64,000 bases of DNA from Candidatus Syntrophosphaera thermopropionivorans (GCF_004353895.1 NZ_SMOG01000003.1:37975-101974), one strand, 5' to 3'. Positions 55,862 to 64,000 are shown, counted from the stretch's first letter. Numbers and translations: made by a program. Notes: generated by a model from the letters alone, not told the origin.

Positions 55862-56875
55862 TTAGTCTATTTCATAGATAAGAATACCCTTATCTCTTGC
55901 AGCAACTATAAGCTGATTATTATAGAACTTAGCATTATTGGTATATCCAGCGGAAGTAATATTTTGCTTTAGAAGAGGATGAGATGGACTGGATACATCA
56001 AACAAATAAATTCCACCCCCACCAGAACTAACTACTGCCTTATTATCTTTTACATCAATTGAGGTGGCATAGCCAGTAGTATCAAAATTACTTACTAAAA
56101 GTGGTTCAGTCCTATCTGCTATATTTACTATCGAAAAACCACCTTGTCTACAAGCAAGATACGCATAATTTCCTACTACCTTAACTTTTTGAGCTTCTCC
56201 AGGAACCGCTATTTCACTTATCATTTCTAAGCTATTACGATCATAAATCAACAAACCTCTCTGTTGTGCTGCTATATAGACATATCTATCATCCAAATCA
56301 ACTCCAGAGGCAGATGCCGGAGGATAAATACTGAAAGTGCTACCTAACCATAAGGTCCCATTATATTTTCCATAATGAACATTGCGTCCTGCAGAATATA
56401 TTATCTCTATCACATTATCATCTACTGGATTTATAATTTTCTGCACTTTCATATCCTGAATATCCTGAGTAGCACCAGTAATTGAATCTATGATGCGCAA
56501 GCTATCTAAATTGCTATTATCTACTATCAAAATCCTATCCGTGGCATCAGTCTCATTTAAAAATAAACGATTATATTCACCTACCACACCTATCTTGCGA
56601 ATCTTAAATAAAGGAACAACAGACTCATCTGAACTGGAAAGTATGGTATACCATTTCTGACTATAATTTGCACTGTTTATTATTGATATCCCGCCTTGAT
56701 CCAATGCCACATAAATATTCTCTGTATCAAATGAAATATCCAAGGGATTACCTACTACCTCAATATGTCTTTTTAAGGTTAACATATCTTCGTTCTGCCA
56801 AGGAGTATTCCGTTTGGCACATCCAGCTAATAAAAGCACAAGTATGGCAGTAATCAATATAATATGCTTCTTCAT
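55862..56875 (-). CDS. Beta-propeller lipoprotein with LVIVD-like repeats
   Basis: A 337-residue protein. The start at ATG 56875 gives a clean lipoprotein signal (MKKHIILITAILVLLLAGC, Cys19). The longer reading from TTG 56977 would bury that signal behind 34 residues. The body consists of about six repeats of ~42 residues with patterns such as 'VVGNYAYLACRQGGFSIVNI' and 'VDLDDRYVYIAAQQRGLLIY', typical of LVIVD-type bacterial beta-propellers. Such proteins are surface or periplasmic binding scaffolds; no ligand can be predicted. The gene has its own strong terminator and is followed by the C25 gene on the same strand. Confidence 0.82.
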   Translation of the reverse strand: MKKHIILITAILVLLLAGCAKRNTPWQNEDMLTLKRHIEVVGNPLDISFDTENIYVALDQGGISIINSANYSQKWYTILSSSDESVVPLFKIRKIGVVGEYNRLFLNETDATDRILIVDNSNLDSLRIIDSITGATQDIQDMKVQKIINPVDDNVIEIIYSAGRNVHYGKYNGTLWLGSTFSIYPPASASGVDLDDRYVYIAAQQRGLLIYDRNSLEMISEIAVPGEAQKVKVVGNYAYLACRQGGFSIVNIADRTEPLLVSNFDTTGYATSIDVKDNKAVVSSGGGGIYLFDVSSPSHPLLKQNITSAGYTNNAKFYNNQLIVAARDKGILIYEID

Positions 56876-57354
56876 TTTCAAAAGATTCCTTTTATTCTTT
56901 TCTCTAAGGAGATAATTTAATAAGATGCAAAAATTATTCCTCATTTGAATAATTATTCCTTCATTGATTTTATTCAACTATCTTTCTAAAAACTAATCTC
57001 AAAAAATTGGTTTTCAGTAATAAGATTAATACTACTCCTGAAAATATAAATCAGACAGGATAAATTCAAAAACTGCTTGAGTTCTTTAGGAGTTCCAATT
57101 TAAAAGGTATATTAGCTCATTCTTTCATTACTCGCTATTCTTAATATTGAAAAATCTGTGATTTATTCTTGGTGAACATTGAATCCCTTGTATTAAAACC
57201 AAATTTATAGATATTTCAATAGGTGTTGTATCTTTATATTCATTACTATCTAAAAGAATAATGACCTTCTAAAATAATTTTCCCTTGACAATCAATGCCC
57301 TATCTTTATCTTAATATAATATTTAGGATTTTAAAGGAGTATTAACCTGAGCTA
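56876..57354. other. Divergent intergenic region
   Basis: About 480 AT-rich bases between two divergent lipoprotein genes. Apart from the promoter at 57285-57312 and an SD-like AAAGGAG (57333-57339), I see no gene or strong structure. Confidence 0.5.
57285..57312 (+). promoter_or_regulatory. Putative promoter of the lipoprotein gene at 57355
   Basis: TTGACA (57285-57290) and TATCTT (57307-57312) are separated by 16 bp. A TATAAT-like stretch follows a few bases later. It lies 65 bp before the ATG. Confidence 0.45.
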
Positions 57355-58638
57355 ATGATTGGCATCTCAAAGAAAATCACTACCTTATTAATAACTGTGA
57401 TATCATTATTTATGATTTCTTGTAGTACAACAGGACATTTGTATAAATCTTCTCTGGAACATTATAATAAAGGTGATTATGAGGCAGCCCTGGAAAAAGG
57501 AAAACAGATACTGGAATTGAAACCGAAAGATAAAAAAGCTCAGGAATTGGTTCAAAAATCATATCTTCAACTGATTGAAGAAACCCAGGCAAGAATTAAT
57601 CTGATTGAGGCTAAGGCACCACCTGATATGTGGGACCAATTAGTGAAAGAATACACTCTTCTGATTGAATATCAAAATAGGATAAAACCTGTGGATTTTT
57701 CGCGTCTTAGTAAAGAAGAAAAGGCTTTTTTAACCAGTATTCAAGATTATACTGCTCGTTTAGCTATATGTAAATATCAGGCAGCAAGAGTACATTTTCA
57801 AAATGGACAACAGCTAATGCAAAGCAGTAACGACCCTGATGTTCAGTGGGAAGCAGCACAAGAATTTAAAATTGCAATGGAATTTTTCCCTGATTATCCT
57901 AATGCTGCTAATCTATATGCTTTAGCAAGAAAAAACTCTATTAAAAAGGTGGTTATAAAAGAATTTGAAGATAAATCTGGAACCCCTAAAAGTTATGGTA
58001 GTGTAGGTGAAATCCTTTCTTCTTCTATTATCGCTAAATTAGTCCAAGATTCTCTAACTTGTGAGTTTATTAATATTATAAATACTAACTATCTTAACAA
58101 CTCAAATTCTGGAGAACAGATAATAACTAATCTTCCAGCTGATTCGATAGCTGAGATAAGTTCCTTGGCAAAGCCTAATAAATCGCCAACTTGTAATAAT
58201 ATAATAGAAGGAAAAATCCTCCAGATTAATTACATTGCTCCTCAAACCACTTCCGTTGAATTGAAAGATAATCCCAATACAAACCTCCAAAAATCGGCAA
58301 CTTCAAAGAAAAAAAGTAAAAATAAAACCAATGAAGTTACCTGTACCTACCAAAAATTTATCAAGACTTCTTCTTTAAAAATTATTGCTACTTACTATAT
58401 TATAGATGCTGAAAATGGTATTGTAGAATATACCGACTCTGCGACTGGTTATTATGCCTGGAAAGATGAATGGGGCAAACTTTTAAGCGGTGATGAGCAA
58501 AATCTATCTGATAACACCCGGATGCTTATTCAAAAACCTGAACCTATTCCACCTTCCGAACTTGATATGCTTAATTTTGCAATTACAGAACTCAGTGATG
58601 AGATTGCACTAAAACTGAAAGAATACTACATTAAATAA
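57355..58638 (+). CDS. TPR lipoprotein with an LpoB/CsgG-like segment, function unknown
   Basis: A 427-residue protein with a signal peptide ending in a lipobox MISC (Cys23). A TPR-like pair follows (~32-75: HYNKGDYEAALEKGKQILELKPKDKKAQ) and a helical region to ~195. From ~200 there is IKEFEDKSGTPKSYGSVGEILSSSIIAKL, a pattern resembling the conserved start of LpoB/CsgG-type outer-membrane lipoproteins. Near residues 305-325 is a Lys/Ser-rich linker (KSATSKKKSKNKTN). The gene could be part of an envelope assembly or export complex, but no partner is encoded next to it. The SD (AAAGGAG) lies 15 bases before the ATG, an unusually long spacing, and no better start is present. It is monocistronic. 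Confidence 0.65.
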   Translation: MIGISKKITTLLITVISLFMISCSTTGHLYKSSLEHYNKGDYEAALEKGKQILELKPKDKKAQELVQKSYLQLIEETQARINLIEAKAPPDMWDQLVKEYTLLIEYQNRIKPVDFSRLSKEEKAFLTSIQDYTARLAICKYQAARVHFQNGQQLMQSSNDPDVQWEAAQEFKIAMEFFPDYPNAANLYALARKNSIKKVVIKEFEDKSGTPKSYGSVGEILSSSIIAKLVQDSLTCEFINIINTNYLNNSNSGEQIITNLPADSIAEISSLAKPNKSPTCNNIIEGKILQINYIAPQTTSVELKDNPNTNLQKSATSKKKSKNKTNEVTCTYQKFIKTSSLKIIATYYIIDAENGIVEYTDSATGYYAWKDEWGKLLSGDEQNLSDNTRMLIQKPEPIPPSELDMLNFAITELSDEIALKLKEYYIK

Positions 58639-58737
58639 CCTATTTCATTATTAGTTAACTTATTGCAAATTTAGCCAGATTGATAAATAACTTGCTACTT
58701 ATAAACAACTAACAGTTAAAAGAATTGACAAGGCTCC

Positions 58738-58767
58738 TTGATTCAAAAAAAAGGATAAAAATAATAT
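58738..58767 (+). promoter_or_regulatory. Putative promoter of the threonine dehydrogenase-like gene
   Basis: TTGATT (58738-58743) and TAATAT (58762-58767) are separated by 18 bp. A perfect TTGACA lies just upstream (58725-58730) but has no fitting -10. AGGAG precedes the ATG at 58785. Confidence 0.35.
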
Positions 58768-58784
58768 TTTACTAGGAGAAGTAA

Positions 58785-59735
58785 ATGAAAAACATCCTCG
58801 TTCTCGGTTCAGCTGGACAGATTGGCTCTGAGCTGGTGCCATATCTTCGTAACATCTATGGAAATAATAATGTTGTTGCTACCTATCATCGTCAACCTCT
58901 TATTCCAGAAATAAAAGATGGTGGACCCTGTGAGAATCTTGACGCTCTGGAACCCGACAAAGTTATGAATGCGGTCAAAAAATATAATATAGACACAATT
59001 ATTAACTTGGTAGCAGTTCTTTCTGCAGTTGGCGAATCCAAACCAACCTTAGCCTGGAAAATCAATATGGATAGTATGTTAAATGTTCTGGAAATAGCTA
59101 AGGAAGCACATTGCGCTGTTTTCATTCCTTCTTCTATTGGTGCTTTTGGTCCAACTACCCCTCATGATAACACTCCTCAAGATACTATTATGCGTCCCAC
59201 AACTATCTACGGTATCTCTAAAGTTGCGGCAGAACTGTTGGGAGATTACTATTTTCTGAAATATGGAGTAGATGCTCGGGGCTTAAGGTATCCTGGAATC
59301 ATTTCTAATGTAACTCTCCCTGGTGGTGGAACAACAGATTATGCTGTAGAAATCTACTATGAAGCTATCAAGAATAAAAGTTATGTATGTTATCTGAAAC
59401 CTGGCACTTTTCTGGATATGATGTATATGCCTGATGCTTTAAGAGCACTTGTGGATTTAATGGAAGCTGATCCTTCCAGATTGAAACATCGCAATTGTTT
59501 TAATGTTACAGCAATGAGTTTTGACCCTGAAATGATAGCCGCAGAAATTAAAAAACATATCCCTGAATTTCATATGGAATACCAGATAGATTCTGTAAAA
59601 CAAGCTATTGCCGATAGCTGGCCTAATAAAATGGATGATAGTGCTGCCAGAGAAGAATGGGGTTGGAAACCTGAATATGATTTAGCTTCTATGACTGAAG
59701 ATATGCTTCGTGTCCTCTCTACTAAACTTTCCTGA
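58785..59735 (+). CDS. SDR-type L-threonine 3-dehydrogenase-like protein
   Basis: A 316-residue extended SDR. The NAD loop is GSAGQIGSEL (8-17), with INLVAVLSAVGE, a serine strand (FIPSSIGAFGPTTP), catalytic YGISK, LRYPGIIS and the C-terminal SWPNKMDDSAAREEWGW. The last motif, together with GGGTTDYAVEIYYEA, is characteristic of the epimerase-like L-threonine 3-dehydrogenases of bacteria, archaea and animals, which are unrelated to the zinc-dependent E. coli enzyme. It would turn threonine into 2-amino-3-ketobutyrate. The gene starts a set with an oxidoreductase, asnS and an aminotransferase (2-8 bp gaps for the first two). Confidence 0.85.
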   Translation: MKNILVLGSAGQIGSELVPYLRNIYGNNNVVATYHRQPLIPEIKDGGPCENLDALEPDKVMNAVKKYNIDTIINLVAVLSAVGESKPTLAWKINMDSMLNVLEIAKEAHCAVFIPSSIGAFGPTTPHDNTPQDTIMRPTTIYGISKVAAELLGDYYFLKYGVDARGLRYPGIISNVTLPGGGTTDYAVEIYYEAIKNKSYVCYLKPGTFLDMMYMPDALRALVDLMEADPSRLKHRNCFNVTAMSFDPEMIAAEIKKHIPEFHMEYQIDSVKQAIADSWPNKMDDSAAREEWGWKPEYDLASMTEDMLRVLSTKLS

Positions 59736-59737
59736 TT

Positions 59738-60727
59738 ATGTTAAAAATTGGCTTAGTCGGAGTAGGACATTTAGGAAGATTTCATGCAGAAAAGTTGAAA
59801 TCCAATCCTCTTTGCCAACTGGTAGGAATCTATGATTCCAATCCAGAGTGTTGTAAATCCGTTGCAGAAGAATTTAATTTAACTGCCTTTCCCGGATATC
59901 AGGAGCTACTTAGTGATGTGGATGCTGTTGATATTGCAACCACCACTTCTTCGCATTATGCACTGGCAAAACAAGCTCTTGAACAGGGAAAGCATATTTT
60001 CATTGAAAAACCTATTACTTCTGAACTATGGCAAGCTGAAGAACTGGTTAATTTAGCAAATCAAAAAGGCTTAAAGATTCAAGTCGGACATATTGAACGC
60101 TTCAATCCTGTAACTCTGAAGGTAGAAAATCTGATTGAAGACCCGCTTTTTATTGAATCTCATCGTATATCTTCTTTTCAACCACGAGGCACTGATGTTC
60201 CTGTTGTTCTGGATTTGATGATTCATGATATTGACCTTATCCTTGACTTCATCCAAAGTCCTGTAAAAAAGATTTATGCTAATGGAGTGGGAATCTTTAC
60301 TCCCAGTATTGATATTGCCAATGCCAGAATTGAATTTGAAAATGGTTCTATTGCTAATGTGACTTCATCCCGGGTCTCTTTGAAACACGAAAGAAAGATT
60401 CGCTTTTTCCAGCGGGATGCTTATATTTCCCTGGATTTTATTGCTAAATTAGCCTCTGTCACTAAAATAAATCCTGCAATGATGAGATTCATACCCTTAA
60501 TCTTACAAGGCACTATGGACATTAAACCAGAACAATTGGTTGAAATTCAGCGTTTTGACCTTTCTGATTCTGAACAGGATGCACTTGCTTTGGAACTGAA
60601 CTCATTCATTGAAGCAATTATTGAAGACAAAAAACCCGTGGTTGATGGACAAGCTGGATACCGTGCTTTGCAAGTAGCAATGCAAATTCTTGATTGTATT
60701 AACCATCAACCTTCAACGCATATCTAA
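59738..60727 (+). CDS. Gfo/Idh/MocA family oxidoreductase
   Basis: A 329-residue NAD(P)-dependent oxidoreductase: Rossmann start IGLVGVGHLGRFHAEKL, the family signature EKP in HIFIEKPIT (~92-96), QVGHIERFNP, and VVLDLMIHDIDLILDF with the catalytic-type His/Asp. This branch, with GHIERFNP and LDLMIHDID, resembles the UDP-GlcNAc 3-dehydrogenase (GnnA)-like enzymes used to make 3-amino lipid A sugars, but no GnnB-type aminotransferase adjoins it, so the substrate stays open. It starts 2 bp after the previous stop and ends 8 bp before asnS. Confidence 0.82.
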   Translation: MLKIGLVGVGHLGRFHAEKLKSNPLCQLVGIYDSNPECCKSVAEEFNLTAFPGYQELLSDVDAVDIATTTSSHYALAKQALEQGKHIFIEKPITSELWQAEELVNLANQKGLKIQVGHIERFNPVTLKVENLIEDPLFIESHRISSFQPRGTDVPVVLDLMIHDIDLILDFIQSPVKKIYANGVGIFTPSIDIANARIEFENGSIANVTSSRVSLKHERKIRFFQRDAYISLDFIAKLASVTKINPAMMRFIPLILQGTMDIKPEQLVEIQRFDLSDSEQDALALELNSFIEAIIEDKKPVVDGQAGYRALQVAMQILDCINHQPSTHI

Positions 60728-60735
60728 ATAAAATT

Positions 60736-62031
60736 ATGAAATATATCTTAGTTACTGAAATCGCTGAACATATCGGAGAGGAAATAATCCTTAAAGGATG
60801 GGTACGTAATATCCGTCATAGCGGAAAACTCCTATTTATCATTTTCCGGGATGGCACTGGAGATGTGCAATGTGTAGCTTTTCAACCAGAATTGGGAGAG
60901 GAAAAATTTGACCAAGCAAAACATCTTACTCTGGAATCTTCCGTTATTATTACTGGACTGGTGAGACCACATCCAAAGCTGGAAGGACAATTTGAAGTAG
61001 CTGTTACCGACCTCTCTATTATTCAAATTGCAGAAGATTATCCCATCGGAAAAAAAGAACACGGTGCCGATTTCCTACTTTCTCATCGTCATCTCTGGAT
61101 TCGTTCTTCCAAACAATGGGCTATCCTTCGCATCCGTCATACTGTGTATTATGCTATCTGTGACTTCTTGCATCAAAATCATTTTACTCGTTTTGATTCT
61201 CCTATTCTTACACCTAATGCCTGTGAAGGAACCACTACTTTATTTGAATTGCAATACTTTGATGAAGGGAAAGCCTATCTTTCTCAATCTGGACAACTCT
61301 ATCTGGAAACAGGTATTATGAGTCTTGGAAGAGTCTATGACTTTGGTCCAGTTTTTCGAGCAGAACGCTCTAAAACACGTAAGCATCTTACCGAATTCTG
61401 GATGATGGATGCAGAAGCCGCTTTTATTGAACATAATGAAAATATTCAACTTCAAGAAGAGCTTATCCGATATGTAATCCAAACTGTTCTAAAAGAAAGA
61501 GATAATGAACTAACCATTTTGGAGCGAGACAAGGAAGCCCTAAAAGCAGCTGATGCACCCTTTGGAAGAATGTCTCATTATGAAGCAGTAGAATATCTTC
61601 GTTCTAAAGGAAGCGATATCACTCATCAAAGTGATTTAGGTGCTCAGGATGAAGTTCTCTTAACCGAAAATTCACCTGTACCTATTTTTGTAGAGCGCTG
61701 GCCCAAAGAAATTAAAGCATTTTATATGAAACGTGACCCTGAAAACCCAGATTTAGTGCTGGGTAGTGATTTAATTGCTCCTGAAGGCTTCGGAGAAATA
61801 ATTGGAGGTTCACAGCGTGAGGATGATTATGAGCTCTTACTTCAAAGAATGAAAGATGAAAAGATGCCTATTGAAGATTATCGCTGGTTTCTGGACCTCC
61901 GTAAATATGGGACAGTTCCACATAGTGGTTTCGGAATAGGATTGGAAAGATTGGTTAGCTGGATTAGTGGAGTGCATCATATCCGCGAAACTATTCCTTT
62001 CCCTAGGATGATTTATAGAATTTATCCATAA
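60736..62031 (+). CDS. asnS: Asparaginyl-tRNA synthetase
   Basis: It charges tRNA-Asn directly. The 431-residue class IIb synthetase has an N-terminal OB-fold anticodon domain (1-105: LKGWVRNIRHSGKLLFIIFRDGTG), motif 2 (FGPVFRAERSKTRKHLTEFWMMDAE), GSDLIAPEGFGEIIGGSQRE and motif 3 (GFGIGLERLVSWI). The Asn- rather than Asp-type core (TEFWM-D-E, GGSQRE) supports AsnRS. Direct charging means the indirect GatCAB route is not required for Asn. No SD is seen; it lies 8 bp after the oxidoreductase stop. Confidence 0.96.
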   Translation: MKYILVTEIAEHIGEEIILKGWVRNIRHSGKLLFIIFRDGTGDVQCVAFQPELGEEKFDQAKHLTLESSVIITGLVRPHPKLEGQFEVAVTDLSIIQIAEDYPIGKKEHGADFLLSHRHLWIRSSKQWAILRIRHTVYYAICDFLHQNHFTRFDSPILTPNACEGTTTLFELQYFDEGKAYLSQSGQLYLETGIMSLGRVYDFGPVFRAERSKTRKHLTEFWMMDAEAAFIEHNENIQLQEELIRYVIQTVLKERDNELTILERDKEALKAADAPFGRMSHYEAVEYLRSKGSDITHQSDLGAQDEVLLTENSPVPIFVERWPKEIKAFYMKRDPENPDLVLGSDLIAPEGFGEIIGGSQREDDYELLLQRMKDEKMPIEDYRWFLDLRKYGTVPHSGFGIGLERLVSWISGVHHIRETIPFPRMIYRIYP

Positions 62032-62128
62032 ACTCTCTATCTGTTAGTTAAAATATTAATCTTAAGAATAGGATTTATTCTTGAGAACCGATAATCGTGT
62101 ATTTTTTAATAAAATAAATGGAGAAAAC

Positions 62129-63343
62129 ATGCATTACCCTGATTCCTTTTCCCGGATTACTCAAGTGATGAAATCCTCTTTAATTCGTGAGTTAGTGGCT
62201 TCCACTAAAAACATTCCAGATTTAATTTCTTTTGCTGGAGGTTTTCCTTCTCCTGCAACTTTTCCTACTCAACAATTAGCTGAACTCTTTGAAGAAGTGA
62301 TTAAAAATGGAGGTAGCGATGTCCTACAATATGGTGCAAGTGAAGGAGATATCCTGCTTAAAAAACAACTTATGCAGTGGGAAGGTTACGAACTAAAACC
62401 TGAAGAAATGGTGATTACCGTCGGTGCTACAAATGCTATCTATTACTATGCCAGATGTCTGATTAATCCAGGAGATGTCATTCTCTGTGAAGCACCTTCT
62501 TTTCTGGGTACTCTGGTCACTTTTGATGCCATTGAAGCTGATTGTCAGAGCGTTCCTATAAATGATGAAGGAATTATTATAGAAGAATTGGAAGAAAAAG
62601 TAAAAATTCTGCATCAACAAGGGAAAAATATCAAATTCCTCTATATTATCCCAGATTTTCATAATCCTGCAGGTATAACCTATTCTCTCCAAAGACGAAA
62701 AGAGATTATCCAGTTTTGTATTGATAACAATATTCCTATTCTGGAAGATAATCCTTATTCTCGTTTGCGCTTTTATGGAGAACCTGTTCCCACCTTCTAT
62801 CAAGTTGCCAGAACTGATTTTGCTCCTACTAATATAGTCACTGAAATAGTATCTTTTTCCAAAATTCTTGGTCCCGGTCTTCGTATTGCCTATGCCAAAG
62901 GTGATAAAGAACTTATTGAAAAAATGGTCTCTTGGCAACAAAAAGTAACCATCACACCCGATTGTGTAGCTGAAAGAGCAGTAGCTCGTTTTCTGGAAAA
63001 AGGGTTAATGGATACTCATCTAAAGTACATCGCTGAATACTATCGTCCTTATCTACAAAAAATGCTGGATGAACTGGAAAAGCAAATGCCACCTGAAGTG
63101 CAATGGACTAAACCAGAAGGAGGCATTTTCCTTTGGCTTACACTTCCAGAATATATAAATGCAGATGAACTCTTTGTAGAAGCCAGTAAACACAAAGTAT
63201 CTTTTATCCCTGGCTCTAAATTCTATCCTGAAGGTCAGGAAAAGTTTAATACCCTGCGTTTGAACTTTACTTATTCAACCTTCGAACAGATTGAACAAGG
63301 TATCCGCTCTCTGGCTGAATTACTTAAAGAAAAAATAAAATAG
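62129..63343 (+). CDS. Class I/II PLP aminotransferase (2-aminoadipate/MocR-type)
   Basis: A 404-residue PLP enzyme with fold type I motifs: SFAGGFPSPATFP, LQYGASEGD, ITVGATNAIYYYAR, IIPDFHNPAGITYS, EDNPYSRLRFYG and the Schiff-base Lys in SFSKILGPGLRIAY (~243). The opening (SFAGGxPxxxxFP, YG..G) is that of the LysN/KAT/2-aminoadipate aminotransferase group, which act on aromatic, branched or alpha-aminoadipate substrates; the substrate cannot be fixed. The ATG at 62129 has GGAG upstream; a reading from TTG 62081 adds 16 residues without support. A terminator-like hairpin follows at 63450. Confidence 0.9.
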   Translation: MHYPDSFSRITQVMKSSLIRELVASTKNIPDLISFAGGFPSPATFPTQQLAELFEEVIKNGGSDVLQYGASEGDILLKKQLMQWEGYELKPEEMVITVGATNAIYYYARCLINPGDVILCEAPSFLGTLVTFDAIEADCQSVPINDEGIIIEELEEKVKILHQQGKNIKFLYIIPDFHNPAGITYSLQRRKEIIQFCIDNNIPILEDNPYSRLRFYGEPVPTFYQVARTDFAPTNIVTEIVSFSKILGPGLRIAYAKGDKELIEKMVSWQQKVTITPDCVAERAVARFLEKGLMDTHLKYIAEYYRPYLQKMLDELEKQMPPEVQWTKPEGGIFLWLTLPEYINADELFVEASKHKVSFIPGSKFYPEGQEKFNTLRLNFTYSTFEQIEQGIRSLAELLKEKIK

Positions 63344-63358
63344 TAAGGTTTAATACAT

Positions 63359-63450
63359 CCTCGTGTAGTTGATGACAAGAGGTCCTCGTCTTGTAGAGAG
63401 GATATTATATTTCCTCGTGCATATGGTGGCAAGACGTCCTCGTCTTGCCA
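63359..63450. repeat. Two related hairpin repeat units
   Basis: Two copies of a ~40-bp unit begin with CCTCGTG (63359 and 63413) and each ends in a hairpin. Unit 2 has a perfect 10-bp stem, TGGCAAGACG (63427-63436) / CGTCTTGCCA (63441-63450), around TCCT. Unit 1 has a shorter stem, ACAAGA (63375-63380) / TCTTGT (63389-63394). The first stem pair changes A-T to G-C between units, so the pairing is conserved by compensation. Confidence 0.8.
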
Positions 63451-63469
63451 AAGCCGTAAGGCTTTTCTT
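63450..63469 (+). terminator. Putative terminator after the aminotransferase gene
   Basis: Stem AAAGCC (63450-63455) and GGCTTT (63460-63465) with loop GTAA, followed by TCTT. It is short, and it shares its first base with the end of the repeat hairpin. Confidence 0.5.
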
Positions 63470-63798
63470 AATAAAAAATATCAACCCCGTTTAATTTAAA
63501 ATTCATTACAAAATAAAAACTCTTCCATTACTTGGTATTTAAGGACATATCCTACTCACTTTAACAAAAATAGCAAGCTCCTATACCTACTAACCTTCCC
63601 ACCTATCCTTTGTCTTTTTTTCCATTCAATGTTAAAATTTTAATATGCTCTATCTTATTTATTCCCTGTCTCTTGTAAGCTTAAGAGCCAAGAAGGAGGC
63701 AGGAAAGAGTAAAAAAATTCTATAACTAATGATATTTCATACCATTTTTAATGCTTTAATATTTGAAATTTATCTTTTATAAAAACTCGCTATAGATA
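63470..63798. other. Intergenic region without recognisable features
   Basis: About 330 AT-rich bases between two convergent transcription units. I see no open frame, RNA gene or repeat. An SD-like AAGGAGG near 63694 has no start codon behind it. Confidence 0.5.
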
Positions 63799-63831
63799 AT
63801 GAAAGAAAGACCCCGGTTATCCACCAGGGTC
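63799..63831 (-). terminator. Terminator of the partial sorting-domain gene
   Basis: On the minus strand GACCC and GGGTC (63831-63827 / 63813-63809) pair, extended by GGT/ACC past one mismatch, around a 5-nt loop. The stem is followed by TTTCTTTC. It lies 30 bp after the stop codon at 63861. Confidence 0.7.
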
Positions 63832-63860
63832 ATTCTCTTGATTTATAAAGAAAAATGAAA

Positions 63861-64000
63861 CTACTTCATTAGGACAGCTTTTCTTTGACTGATTTGATTA
63901 CCAGCTTTCATAACGATATAATATATTCCATTTCCGCTAAGATTACCATCATTATCTCGTCCATCCCAGGTTATTCTATGATGTCCCTTCTCCTGACTGC
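63861..64000 (-). CDS. C-terminal end of a secreted protein with FlgD-like sorting domain (partial)
   Basis: Only the last ~46 codons are inside the window; the frame is open to the right edge and stops with TAG at 63863-63861. The visible residues include HHRITWDGRDNDGN, GNGIYYIVMKAGN and the end QRKAVLMK. This W-D-G-R-D / G-I-Y-Y / K-x-hydrophobic-MK pattern is the same as at the ends of the M14 and C25 proteins here, so it is another type IX cargo. The catalytic or binding part lies outside the window. It has its own terminator. Confidence 0.85.
   Translation of the reverse strand, partial: SQEKGHHRITWDGRDNDGNLSGNGIYYIVMKAGNQISQRKAVLMK

Noticed and set aside
55862..56977. Longer beta-propeller protein from TTG 56977
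   Set aside because: It would put 34 residues in front of a clear lipoprotein signal peptide that starts at ATG 56875.
56876..57354. A tRNA or small RNA gene in the divergent spacer
   Set aside because: No cloverleaf, T-loop sequence or strong hairpin was found.
62393..62941. A 182-residue open frame on the minus strand
   Set aside because: It lies wholly inside the aminotransferase gene and has no recognisable motif.

Overview
The window is AT-rich, gene-dense bacterial DNA from an anaerobic Gram-negative bacterium of the Fibrobacteres-Chlorobi-Bacteroidetes neighbourhood. The most likely source is the candidate phylum Cloacimonadota (Cloacimonas-like). The evidence is a full-length SprA-type type IX secretion translocon gene together with several secreted proteins ending in a FlgD-like C-terminal sorting domain (NYPNPFNP start, W-x-G-x-D core, G-[IV]-Y-[FY] end). 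Lipoproteins and lipid A/LPS sugar genes (kdsD) show an outer membrane. The taxon is an inference from gene content; I could not compare it with a database.

Layout. 1-6576 (minus): a tight five-gene operon of vWA lipoprotein, small 3-TM protein, tubulin/FtsZ-like GTPase, very large actin/Hsp70-like ATPase, and the start of a membrane-anchored protein that runs off the window. This is the least ordinary locus here, because it puts a tubulin-fold and an actin-fold protein side by side with surface and membrane partners. 6755-14034 (minus): two paralogous M14 carboxypeptidases with dockerin and sorting domains; the second leads an operon with a DUF192 lipoprotein and a divergent polysaccharide deacetylase lipoprotein. 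14035-14714: a 680-bp spacer with an imperfect long inverted repeat and an 11-bp tandem repeat element. 14715-22619 (minus): sprA, coaX, era. 22680-31092 (minus): rocD, then rpsO-pnp-ahcY-NusG paralogue-epimerase-ugd (in transcription order rpsO comes first). 31287-31901: a frameshifted remnant of a sorting-domain protein. 32043-37489 (plus): metal sensor with a clear SmtB/ArsR operator, Zn/Cd/Pb P-type ATPase, thrS, kdsD. 37492-42099 (minus): an ABC ATPase and an ABC permease fused to a CPBP protease, overlapping glmS; this GlmS lacks the glutaminase cysteine. 42818-50309 (plus): methyltransferase, rho, TPR-SPOR protein, mutS, SurA/PpiD-like foldase. 50344-56875 (minus): a giant C25 (gingipain-like) surface protein and a beta-propeller lipoprotein. 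57355-63343 (plus): a lipoprotein with an LpoB/CsgG-like segment, an SDR-type threonine dehydrogenase-like protein, a Gfo/Idh/MocA oxidoreductase, asnS and a class I aminotransferase. 63359-64000: hairpin repeats, terminators, and the C-terminal tail of another sorting-domain protein.

How it fits together. SprA would be the outer-membrane channel for the M14, C25 and partial C-terminal-domain proteins, which would digest extracellular protein. Ornithine and threonine catabolic enzymes and the class I aminotransferase fit an amino-acid fermenter. The Ser-1 GlmS fits an organism in an ammonia-rich niche that may not need glutamine as nitrogen donor; that link is an inference. Housekeeping genes (rpsO, pnp, era, rho, mutS, thrS, asnS, coaX) show that this is core chromosome. 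I saw no tRNA, rRNA, CRISPR array, transposase or phage gene.
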